Shown here piece by piece: positions 1 to 12,200 of a stretch of 40,344 nt of DNA (its first letter is position 1; each line of letters begins with the position of its first letter). Source of the stretch: Cruorifilaria tuberocauda (lineage: Eukaryota; Nematoda; Chromadorea; Rhabditida; Onchocercidae); contig JABVXU010000484.1 of the NCBI GenBank assembly GCA_013365365.1, forward strand, positions 1 to 40,344, in the 5' to 3' direction. Made by a program: the position numbers and the translations under genes. The notes beneath the pieces are model-generated. The model did no database searches, was not told the DNA's origin, and saw nothing but the letters and a program-made list of their open reading frames with translations.

Positions 1-31
1 GTGTGGGTGTGTGTGTGTGTGGGTGTGTGGG
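1..31. repeat. GT-rich microsatellite
   Basis: Alternating GT with interspersed GGG at the very start of the window. It is cut by the window edge, so its full length is unknown. Confidence 0.9.
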
Positions 32-2662
32 AAAACACGGCACAATGAACGAAACTAAAATAACTAAAAATATTTCTAACTACGCAACAGGCGGACTGAC
101 GTGATGTATGTGCCTTCCGATGTCATGTTATTGTTGAAGAAATGATACATCACCCATTTTATCCAAACAACAATGATAATACTGTCCTTGCAATCCTCAG
201 CAACTCACTGGCTTATTGCCAATTCCCTGGATCGTTCTTAACTCCAGACTTCATTTTTTCTCTTCTTCAATTTCATTACCTCCAAAATTGTCAGTAAAAT
301 ATGAAATAATTATCTCTGAACATGAACATAGCTCTTTCATTAAATTAATTAAAATCATTGATCATATTTTGAAAATTCCTGAGTTTGCTATTATTTTAAA
401 GTTCTTAATCATCCAAGGCTGTGCCATATTAACATTTTCTAGATCTTCTAAATCTCACTTATTTTTCTGACAGATTGGGTGAGCTTTAATTGTCACTACA
501 TTTCCAAAAATCAGTGATAAACGATGGCTAACAGAATTAGATGTCTTTCCATATTTCTATAAGATTTTCTAAACATTGTTTTATTTATTGTAAGTTTAAG
601 AATTTTGATGCTTAAAAAATTTAAATATTGACCACTGCTCTATGTGAGAAAGATAGGGAATTGTCAGGTGGAAATAAGTACACCTTATTACTTCATATAT
701 CTCAACCAATAAATGTGAACTGTTTTTTACATAATTTGGTGAGGTCACTTTTTGATCAGTGCAAAACTGTTATGCGAGAAGATCAGATGGAAAGTGACTT
801 CTGAGGCTGACATTTTTAAATTGTGTGCTTTTTCAAGTACAGCTAATAAGATTAGTGAAGTAGGAGCTGATTACAAATCAGTGAATTTTGGGGATGGAAA
901 GATTGGCAACGGTGGTGGTGAATGAAAAGGGAGTAAGGGACGGCGGAAAGTTCAGCAGAAGGATAAAAATTTTTATGGGTTTTGAAATAGACAGAATAGC
1001 CATCATTTCAAATCAAATAGTTTATGCGTCGTTTACTTGCTTGTTATCCAGTGAATTGCTGCTAACAGAAGTTTGCTGTTGTTTTTGAAATAATTTAAAA
1101 GACAATTTCATCCGAAGTGAAGGAAATACATCAGCGACGTGTATCCAGCGTTCATTACTATTTCAGTGTACTTCTCACTTCACTCTTCATTTCCATCTTT
1201 TTATTCTAAACATTCCTGATCACTACCAATTTAAATTAGTTTCATTTTTATCACTCCCACTCTTTCCATAATCAAGTGTTATATTATTTGTATAAGAAAC
1301 GGGACACAAATTTACTACAAATATCGCATACTTAACATAGAATCTTCAGATCATCCCTAACATTCTTTCTTTCCAAGACTTCAGCATTTCCAGTAGACCA
1401 AAGATGACAATCATGAGAGCAAGAAGACTTCTAGGAAAACGAATAGTTTCTCAGTTTTCAAGATTCCTGAAAGCCAAATAAATTGAACATAGCGATTACG
1501 ACGGTTTGGAGAAAACCAATAAACAAGAACCACGGAGCTGCTCATTAGCCCTCTCTCTATTTCAATTAACAACAAACTCTACTCAATCTTGGTGCTTTCT
1601 TCACATAGCACATCACCATAAAACAATGTTAGACAAAATCTGAACTTGCAAAAAACTCGTTTCCTACATCAATTTCTTTCTCCGAAAATTCCGGGAGCGG
1701 AAAGGCGAAGAGAGTGAAATATTAAATAAATTCAAAGAATCAAAGGAATGACTGAAAGTTATTCCTCAGTGAAGCAATTTTCAGTCATTAATATTATAAA
1801 AAAATGAAATGAAGTGGGACATACTTACTAAATTGTCATATTGTTCTTTCAAGGTACTAATTTTTTATTATCAAAATTCAATTCGATAGAACAATATTCC
1901 GTTCCATTAATTGCCTTAACTTATTAGCTGAACACTTTATAATTTGCATTTTTATCAAATTTTCAGTTTCAAGATATCATAATTATACTAATTTAGCTAT
2001 TAAAAGAAATATTCATGCGAAATTCATAAGTCAACATAAAAAAAATCTTCAAGTACTGAGAAATTTTTATTTTCTTTGCATCGATTTCATGAATCCGTTT
2101 AGGAGGGTTCTCGAGTTATAACTGATCAATTCAGAAATTTGTTTTTAATGAAGTATTCTTATCCAAACACAAACATAATTAATACCACCTGCCTTCAAAT
2201 CAACATCAGTTTTTTCTGAATGTGAAATATGGAGAACGAAGAATCAAATAAATAATCACCAATGCTTTTTCGTATATTATCGCACCATTCCATTCCTAAG
2301 ATTCTCATTTGAAAAATTGCTTGTAAAATCAACTGCAAATAATCGTAGAATTATTCAATTAACAGTTAAAATTATTAAAAATCATTTCTCAAAAATGTAG
2401 ATACGTTAATTTTCTGACACTCATTCACCATATTATATCCTGGCAACAACTTTGCTAACATAATTATTTTTACCTTCCAAGCCACAAAAAACCAATTGAT
2501 CCGACTAAAGTTTGAAAATTACTAGTGATTTAATCATATTTCAAGAAGTAAAAAAAGCATTTAATGTATATACAATTTCGAACGTAATTGATATTTCCAT
2601 CTTCCGAACTACAGCATTTTTCACGATGAAAAATATTGTTATTGATTAGCTTAAATTTGCAG
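32..2662. other. Non-coding stretch with no supported gene
   Basis: No reading frame here has both a convincing length and splice signals. The best fragment begins with an ATG at 894, encodes 13 residues (MERLATVVVNEKG) and meets a GTAAGG donor at 933; it could be a first exon but no partner was found. A 25-residue basic frame starting at 1405 has no support beyond being open. Confidence 0.5.
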
Positions 2663-3204
2663 TCCAAAATTTGGAGTCGACAAGCTATCTTTCGGAGGAA
2701 GAATTGCAAAAAAAGAGCATCAAAAGTAAGTTTATAACTTTGAAGAAGGAATCCCTTTTTCTTTCTCTGATTTAAAAATGGAGAATCGTTCCATTTTTGT
2801 CGCTTGCACCAAACCAATATATAAAAATTTTTTCTAACTTACTGGAGAAAATTTACTATTTGTGACAAAGGCATGATAATTTCAAGAAATGAGGTTAGAT
2901 TATTTGTAGCAAACTGGGTAATGAATTTTATATAAAATAATCTTTTCTGTAGTTAAGCTGCAGTAGTTTCCTTTCTCATTTATCTTCACTTTTATTGTCT
3001 TCAAATGTAAATTACTTATCATCAATGTGTGTATTGTATGGCTATCGCATCACCTTGACTTTAATGAATTTTCGATATTAAGAACTAGAAAAAAAAAGGG
3101 ATTTAATTGCAGAGAAAAGAGGCTTCACTGTTGCCTCAGGCTCGATAGGAATATTAAAGAAAAAGAAAGGAAAAGTTGTTGCCTCTGCTGCTGCTACTGA
3201 TTGA
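2663..3204 (+). CDS. Possible last two exons of an unknown upstream gene
   Basis: Two segments join cleanly. The first (2663-2725) follows a TTTGCAG acceptor and ends at a GTAAGT donor. The second starts at 3113 after TTGCAG and stops with TGA at 3202-3204. Both sides of the junction are phase 1, and the joined frame reads NLESTSYLSEEELQKKSIK and then a Gly/Lys/Ala-rich tail ending VVASAAATD. Only about 50 residues are visible and the 5' part of the gene was not found. The stop lies just 31 bases before the ATG of the next gene. These segments may therefore instead be 5' untranslated exons of that gene carrying an upstream frame. I do not recognise the protein. Confidence 0.3.
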
Positions 3205-3235
3205 AGGTTCCAAAATACAATAAATTGCTGTTGGA

Positions 3236-6200
3236 ATGGCTGAAGTAGAAGATGGCAGAACAATTCAGTGAGTTATCGTTTCTACCGTGCTTGTATTGCA
3301 GTTTAGTGATTTCAATGATTTATACATTTTGAAGAATACGAGTATTAGCATTTCTTCATGCGCCATCAGATCTTCCTCACTGGTAAGGCAATCAGATGAA
3401 TTCTTTATCCACTGGAATCGTGACTGTTTGAGAGAGAAAGGAATATGTTGTGATAACGAAGAATCGTTCTAGAGTAAATGGTATAGACACGGAAGAAATG
3501 AAAACAATGATTGTGGAAGATGATGATTCTCTCAATGATGAACCATTGCACACTGAAAATTCTCAAGCTAGTGGAATAGCGTTGAACAAGCTCAGTGAGG
3601 TATGTGTTTGAGAGAATGCATGAGATCAATTAACAGGCTGATTAAGCTGTATTGCAATCCCTAAATCCTGTACCGGTAGATTTCATTGTATCATGAAAAC
3701 AATGGAAAAGATAAGATTCATAGAAATTCAAAAATGAAACGAAAAATGATGGAGCTATAGTGAAATGTGCAAAAAAAGCAATAAATTCAGGTATATACTG
3801 AAAATCTATTTAGGTGGAAGGAATGGATGAAGGAGAGGCGTTAGAAGAACAACAGGAAGCCGGATTATCAATAAAGATAGAAGAATATAATGAGTTAAAC
3901 GATGGAGAAGCAACGGAAGAATGTGTTGAAAATATCGAGGATGAAAATGAGCTAGACCATAAAGGAATCGGTATAAATGTCATATTCATATTATTTATTC
4001 TATGACAATTTTTTTCTCTTCAATTTGAAGTTCTATCAGAAGAAATGCCAGTATTCGGAATAAGCGAATGATAAGAGCAAATGCAAATTACGGAATTTAA
4101 TTCATTTAGTCATTAGTTCCTAGTTTGTGTCTTAATTTTTCAGTCTTGTTTGTGATAGAAATGGCTGAACGTTATTGTAAAAATAATTTATTAATTTTCT
4201 TGTTATATGGCACTAGATTTTACTACTTGAAAAGTCTAAATTATTACTTTATAAGGAGGATAATTTTTCTGGTGAAAAATTTTGAGAGTTTCATTAAAAA
4301 TTTTTTTGTTCTTGATCAATTCTAGGTCAAGCAGGAGTCAATGAGGAAAAAGCAATGCAGATGATGGGAGATGAAGCGATGGAAGAGCAAGTCGTCGAGG
4401 ACAGAACTGAGGACCAGGTATTTCTTTCATTTATTCAATAGTTTTTCATCATACACCGAGAAATGATATGAGCAGCAAACGATCATTATTTAACTTTTAT
4501 TTAAAAGAATTTTTCATGGCTTTCTCTAACACCTGTCTTTGCAACAGATGGCTTTCACTTTTATCACTCATTTATTACCATTATTACAATGATTAAAGTA
4601 AAAAAGTTAGGTAAATTTATGACAAGAAAATTTAAAAGATCAATTGAAAATATAGCATAACGGATTTAATATAATTGCTGTTTGCAAGTAATAAAAACGA
4701 AAATTTGAAATTTTTGAATCTGATATTACTTTGTTTCTAATAGTTTGCCACGTCTTAGGAAAGATGAAAAGAGAAGCGTTCATTTCAAGAATAGAATATG
4801 TACAATTTACTTTCATATTTCATGTATTTTTCATTTTTTTACAAAGAGAAGCAATCCATCTGATATTTTTAAATACACAAACAACATGTTGATGGTTCAT
4901 TAAAGTTCGTACAACGTGATGAAGATACTCTGTACTTTTGAGCTTTTAAAATTTTGTTGGATAAGTTCAATCCTTAAGCAACTATGTGTATTTGTTGCCA
5001 CTTTTTGTTTGTAGCAGTTGTTTATTTTCATTAGTGCTTGTGTTATCGTTATTACTTTTTTTTTCAAATTTTAGTTTCAATAGCATTTCGAGAATCATGA
5101 GCAAACTTTTTCTAACTCCATGCTAAATCTCTCCACAAAAAATTAGTTTATATTATAAATTTGCGCAGTTGGTACTTGAACTGAATATAAATAAAATTCT
5201 CGCCTCACAATCCATGATATGATACCGATTTACTGAAATCCTTCGCCTGTCTGATTATTCAGTACTTCAAAATTTCAACAGATGGTTCTGCTTAGAAGCC
5301 GAACTGAATCATGTATGAACCACCAAGGAAAACTTCTAGTAGATTAGGTTATGGGCTATAATACTGGGCAGATTATCAATCGTCTTTTAATTGAGTAGCA
5401 AATAAAAGTATCCTCAACTTTCATCATCATCATCAAGTTCGTCCTAATCTGACACTTTCCACAGAGTTGCGATGACCATTCAGCAAATTATATCACTTTA
5501 TATCGACTTCAGACATTTATTCAATGATTATGAGTTTTCTCTTTTACGTAAAGTGCATTCATAATATTTTCGACTTCTTATCTCTTTATCATCTTTACAT
5601 TTCAAAAAATGAGCCACATAAGTCATAAATGAAAAATATTGTAGAAGAAATTTTAATAGAATTATAGATGGCTTTCTTTTAAAACTAAAGACTAATTATT
5701 ATTTTTTCAAATTATTTCATTTTTAATCATAATCAGTAAATGATCAATGCTTGTTCTGTCAAAAAGTCAGCAATGTTTGAAGCATATGCTTCATTAATCA
5801 TTGATCTGGAATGTTTTTTTTTTTCTGAATGCTATTTTAGACTACCAATCTTGAAATTGATTTTGTAAGAAATAAAATGACAGATGAACACACGTTGATC
5901 TCTGAGATCTGTCAATAAGATGGATAATATGTAATAAACAACTGACGTGTTTTTAAGAATGTCCCCCGTCCAACGTTGCAAGAACAAAAAATTGATATTA
6001 TTTCATTGATAAATTTCTCTGAACATTTTATTTATCAAAAATTTGAATTGAACATTATTGAATAAATATTGATTTTTCTTTAATAATACAAATAACGTTC
6101 TCTGTTGCGAGTAAATCAAAATTTCCACTGAGATGATTTTTGACAGAATGCGTAACATTGCTCAATGTAAATTCAAAAATATACAAGATATCACTGAAAT

Positions 6201-9200
6201 TCCAAATATTTATTGTTCAAAGTATTAACTACAAACGATGATTCAAAATTTTTATAACTCATAACTTGATGGTTGTAAAAAATTATCATTCCATGTAATG
6301 TATAATGACTCAAATAATGCTAAATGTAAAGTCAGTTACCTTTTTATTCCACAAGATAAAAGAGCACTTGAAATCCGTAACATAGTAATGAAAAAGCAAT
6401 TGTAAAATTGGATCTGTGAGGGTAGGAAGGATATATTTCACCTCATCACATGATGGTTCAATAGATTGAATTCTATCTGCTGCTAAAAAAGAGTGAAATG
6501 AAGATCCATCTGGGATCACGATCATCATTTGCTTTCCTATCAGAGAATTCCTCATATCATTGCAGGTACCTGATATAACTGGTACAGATAACGCAGATGT
6601 GATGGCTACTTCGATGGATAGTATTGAAGAACTTCCAACCAGTGAAGAAGTATCAATTTTCACTTTCTTTCCACTCACTCGTTTATATTATTATTCTTTT
6701 TTACAATTTCCCAACAGTCAAAAAGATGCATTATTATCATTGAAACTTATAATTTCTCAATGATTAGAATCATTAGACCAACATTCCCATATTTATTCTA
6801 AATGTCGATTTAGTATTTTTTTCGTTCATATTCGTCACCAATGATCTCATTCTACGCTAATAATAGTAAAATATTTACAAAACCGATGTTTTTCAAAATT
6901 CGCTTCCATCAGTCACATTTGGTGAAAATTTGCAAAGCAGCTTGAAAATCTTATGCCCATATATTCCGGAGATTTCTGGTTTTTGCGAAGTAATATAGTT
7001 GAACATGGGATTTTTCAGAACTATTGACTATGATTTCCATTTATCTCATTGAATAAAAATAGCAAAAGAATTTGATTAATATTTCAAAGTAGTCATTTAT
7101 TTTCCATAAAAACTTCGGCAGAAAATATTGATCTCTATGTTCCTTCTTTTTCTACCTTTTGTATACCTATCTATTGTTTCTCTTATTGTCATCACTTTTC
7201 CTACCTGTCTGTTCTTTTTATTCGTTCAGAATTATATGTGATTAACAGAAGTAGGAAGTTCCGGAAGTAAAAATATTGCTCATGAATGAATAGTCCATAA
7301 GATTTTGTTCATGACTGGATGTCTAGAATAATTACTCTGATGATCCCAATAGCATTGAGAGTGGTTCTGAAAATATTCTGAATATCTGTTCGTCGCATAA
7401 TAGTAACAGCTAACTGTTGAACTGTAGTATAACTCTCGAGAATATTTTTAAGATTTCTTGATTTCTTTTAAAAAACTTTCATATAAAGTTTAGAAAAAAT
7501 TACTAGAAGAGGTATCAATCTACTTTATAAAAAAGAATAATTAGTTTCTTTGGTACAATTACTTCTTGACTGGTCATTGACCGAGCGAAAACAATGTTTC
7601 TGTTTAAAAAATAGAGTGAAATGTTTCGAACTTCTAGTCAGTAGAACATTGCTAACGTGGAAGAGATCTGAACAATATAATTGTTAAAATGCTAATTCAT
7701 TCTTTCAGCAAAGATTTAACAATAAGAGTTGATTTCGTAAAAAACTTAACTATTGAAAATTTCGGATTTTTTTGAAAGTATCCGTCAAAAAATGAAGGTC
7801 AAGCGGTATTTAAATGGACACGTATAAATTTAAAATGAACTACATGTTGTGTTATGGCCTTGTTTTCAGCAAGCTGTAGAAACATCGGCACTTGCAGAAC
7901 AAGAAGCCGAATTACCCGTCGAATCGGAAACTGCCAATGTAGAAGTTTTTTCGACTATGGAAGCAGAAGCACTAACAGAGGAGGAACGAACACCCATGGT
8001 TCCTGATGAAACAAAGCTAGAGGAAGAAACAGCATCAGCAGAAGAGACAGTAGCTATTAATGCTGAAACACCTCAAGAATATGACGAAACTGGAGAGTCA
8101 CCAACAGAACGGAATACTGCTTCTCCTGAAGCAAAATCTGAAGAGGTAGAAATTCAGGAAGTGGACGAAGCTCAGAACACACTAGTACATGCGGCACCTC
8201 TCGAGATTACTGAAGTCATTCAAGAGATTACCGTTGAACAGGTATCATTGTCTAGAACCCATATTTGTGTAAAATGAAATGCTTTTGACATCTATATTTT
8301 AGCAAACTAGCTTTTGCAATAAATTATTGAACCTTAAGAAATCTAAACCAACCTGATTCTCCTTGTGCAGAACGTATCATACCTCCATTGTCAGCCCTTT
8401 GTCTTACAAGGAAACCTTCATTAATATATGCTAAATTCATAAGATTTCCACAATTATATTGACTGATTACTAATTTTCTTTTAATAATATATTTTCCGAA
8501 TTAGCTTATTATACATACATAAACATAAACACAATTTTGGAAAGGAAAAACAAAATTTTTAGTGATATAATTCCAAGTTTTTCTCGTATGAAATAAAAAA
8601 CAAAAAAAAATTAGAAAGCTTTTTTAACAATAAAAAACGAAAAAATATTTTTAGTAAATGGAACAAAAATAAAATTGCAGAGTTTGTCCACGAATGAATC
8701 AGACACCATTGTAGAAGAATTCTTCGAAACAGAAGCAGAAGCAGAAGAGACAAAAAAAGAAGACATAGATAACGAGGGAAATGAGCCTGATGATGTAGAT
8801 GCTTCGAACGAGGAGTATGAGTTTAATGCTTGGGATAATGAAGCAGTTAAGTTTAGTGAAGACGATGTCGAGAAGGAAGGTTAGCCTCGCATGCTCATTG
8901 TTACAACTTTTTTTGTTAATTTATGTTTTAAATTAGGCCATTTAACAAATGTGAACATAACTAATAGTGTGAGATTGAACTACCTTATATATCCGCTCAA
9001 CGATTAGGTTGTAAGTCTTCAATACCCAATATATGACTGTACCATCTAAATTCATTCAATTTTTGTGGGATTTCCTGCTGTGCTTTGATAATCATTCAAA
9101 AAGCAGTTTGGAACCAGACTTTTGCAAATTCAAAATTAATTTAAATTTTCTCTGTTTATTTTCTCTATTTATAAGGGTTAAATAATTTCAATCGTAGTGT

Positions 9201-12200
9201 TAATTCTTATTATCTTACCGTTTCTTCCAATTTATTTCGACTATGATATTGCATTATTTTGGAATATAAAATTCGAATTTCATGAGGGATTTCTCGCCAC
9301 TCATAATATATTAAAGTTGGCATGCTTTTAACTGGAATGAAATATGTGTATTTGTTCTTCAATTATATAAGGTCTGCACTTGACAATTTCATTAGTTTCT
9401 TGTTAGTGAATTGTACAACTTCAACTTTAGAACTAATTGATTTTCGTATTTTAATCGTTTTATAGTGAAGTGCTGAACACACTTCACTGAACATTTCGTT
9501 ATGATATCATTCTTTCTCGCTTCTTTATCAGTAATATTTATTAAGAAAAGCTTGGAAGATACTTAATCTATAACACCACGTACATTATTTTTCATAATAT
9601 GCCTGCATGTGTGAAAGTTTTTGTTTTTACTTTTAGTATCACAAATGAAGAAAAAGCTGTTTCGTCCTTTATGATGAAAGTTTTATATCTATTTTAAAGA
9701 TATCATCTTAGTTTCGCACTGTCTGGAGAATTTTCATGTATTTCGAGCAGCATAATTTGTTGCAGTTGGTAAATCTCAACCTGAAAATTCTAAGCTCAAT
9801 GAAAGTAAGAACATTATCTCTAAAATAATTCAAACAGTGTAAATATGATTAAAATAGATGTTCTAATGAAAATATGCTAATTTCAGCGGACAGTTTTACA
9901 TCAGTTTTACCACCAGAAGAAAAGTCAGAAACGATTCACAGGTAAGTCAACTGTCCAATTCAAACAGATCCAATTTGCATTTTTTCTTCACTATCCTTTA
10001 ATTTATCATTCTTTGCAACTCCTTTAATGCTTAGTTAAATTTTCAGTTTATAAATTTCGTATCTTCAAGTTTCAAATATTATTTTGGATAAGAAAATAGC
10101 ACGGGAGTTATCTTTCTTTCCATTGTCTTCCTCAAAAATTTCTTTATATACTAATTACATTAACTTAATAATTAATTTTCTTATTTGCAAAATGATTTTA
10201 TTTGAGCTCTCATACGTCAAGCGTAAAACTCGACGAAACAAATGATACACCATTGGCAACGCCACTAATGACCAAACAGGAGTTTACATTCGATGAAGAA
10301 AAATCTTTTCCAAAAAGATCTATCACTGAAGATAAAATTTCGCTACGAAAAAGATCCATATTGGAAGAAAAAAATTCTTCACGTAAAACTTCAGCAATAG
10401 AAGAAGTGCCTTCAAGAAAAGCTTCAGTCGTGAAGGAAAAATCTTTGTCTCGACAAGCATCCGTTGCCGAAGATGAGAAACTTCCGTCACGAAAAACCTC
10501 AAGAAAATCATCAGCAATTCAAGAAACAGGAATACCATCCAGAAAATCGTCAGAAATCGAAGTCGCCTCCAGGAAATCATCCATTGCTCGAAAAATATCC
10601 TCAGAGATGGAAGAAAAAGCGCCATCGCGAAAAACCTCAAAAATAATAAGTGTCAAAGAAGAATACGGAGAAATAGCGGAAATTTCCCCTACATTGGTAG
10701 AAGCGCCACAATCAGTGAGAGCAGAAAGGACAAAAATAAACAAGTTTGCATCTTTTATTTCTTAACTTTTTTTTTAAAACTCAAAATCTCAGATTCCAAA
10801 ATATAATTTATGAATGCAGCTTAATTCATTTTCTAAGTTTGTTGTTTTAAATTTATTGCTTTCCGAAATGCAAAATTCTAAAATTTTATCTTCCAATAAT
10901 ACCCATTCGAAAATGATTATCTATTCCCTGAAAAAGTTTAATAAGAACCTGAAATACTATGATCGGTTCATGATCCAATACTCAGTTTATTGGAGGCTTC
11001 GCACGTTGCTGTTATTTGCTTATTGTATTTCTTTCTCAAACAAGCCGTATCATATTGCCTCACTGGTTGACACAGACTCTTATTACTTTACTTACCGCTA
11101 TATTTAGTTGCAGAATAGAATATTGGCAAGTTTAATTATTAAATGTAGAGATTTCATTGCTTTATTATCAGTGTATATTGTAGAACTGAATTAAATGAAG
11201 CAAAAGATGAATCTGAACCTGAACTACTTACTGACGAATCTATAGTTGAAGTGGGAGTAGCTGAAATTAATGCTGAAGTACCAACTGAAGAGTCAAAAGA
11301 CAAGGTTTGTTTCAAAGTGATAGAGTTTAATTTTTTAAGTGATTTAATAAAATGCAATTATCTAATTTTGTAGCAAGAAATATGAACTTGATTAATGGTA
11401 CGTGCAAAAGTAAGTTATAGGTTCTGATTGAAGACGCTGCTGCTGAAAATGTTGAAGATGAAGTGAAAGAAATGGCTGAAGCAGAAGACGATAACAGAGA
11501 TGAAAAATATGATGCCGTTGATGAAGTAACTTCTAACAATAATGGGGTAGAAAAGATAACTTTGTGGAACGATTAAAGTTTTTAGCTTTCCTCATTTCTG
11601 TCTATTCATCAGTATGAACTTTTAAAAGGCTTTATGTAATGAAGAATTCAAACTACATAAAGTTAAATTGCAGCGCAAACCTTCAGCTATAAAACTCATT
11701 TCATCTCCTCCACGCAGACGTTCACCATCGCCAATTAGAAAACGTCAAGAACGATCACCATCACCCGTGAGGAGAACAACAAATTACGAAAGTTCATACA
11801 GGTCACATGATCAAGTATGTAATTGATTCTAATAATTTTAAATAATTTAATTTTGATGATTTTTACTCGACTTCAATTTAAGTTGAATAATTCATTTATT
11901 TTAAATACTTGTACTTATTGATATTTTGATATTTTTTGAAATTGATATTTTGCATAACTCATTGAATCAAAATGAATAATTTTTTGTCGTCGTTTACTAA
12001 TATAATGAAGTGAGTTTTTTTATTAGCAATTAAACTTTTTTAGCTTAAGAATAGTATTCGATTCGAAGCTCAAAAATGCTGACTGATATTTCCACTTGCT
12101 AGACACTACTACTAGGAAAACTTTCTAAGATAAGTTAGGATTGTGATTTAAAATTCTGATAGAAAAATGTCTCATCAGGATACAAATCGACAAAGAGGTC

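Noticed and set aside
2530..2817. 95-residue minus-strand frame
   Set aside because: Lys/Phe/Cys-rich with no splice logic. The + strand has a better-bounded short exon in the same place.
6310..6678. 122-residue minus-strand frame
   Set aside because: It overlaps exon 5 of the + strand modular gene and includes intron sequence. It is the complement of a well-supported exon.
10323..10640. 105-residue minus-strand frame rich in Phe/Leu
   Set aside because: Antisense of the Lys/Glu-rich repeat exon, which explains both its length and its hydrophobicity.
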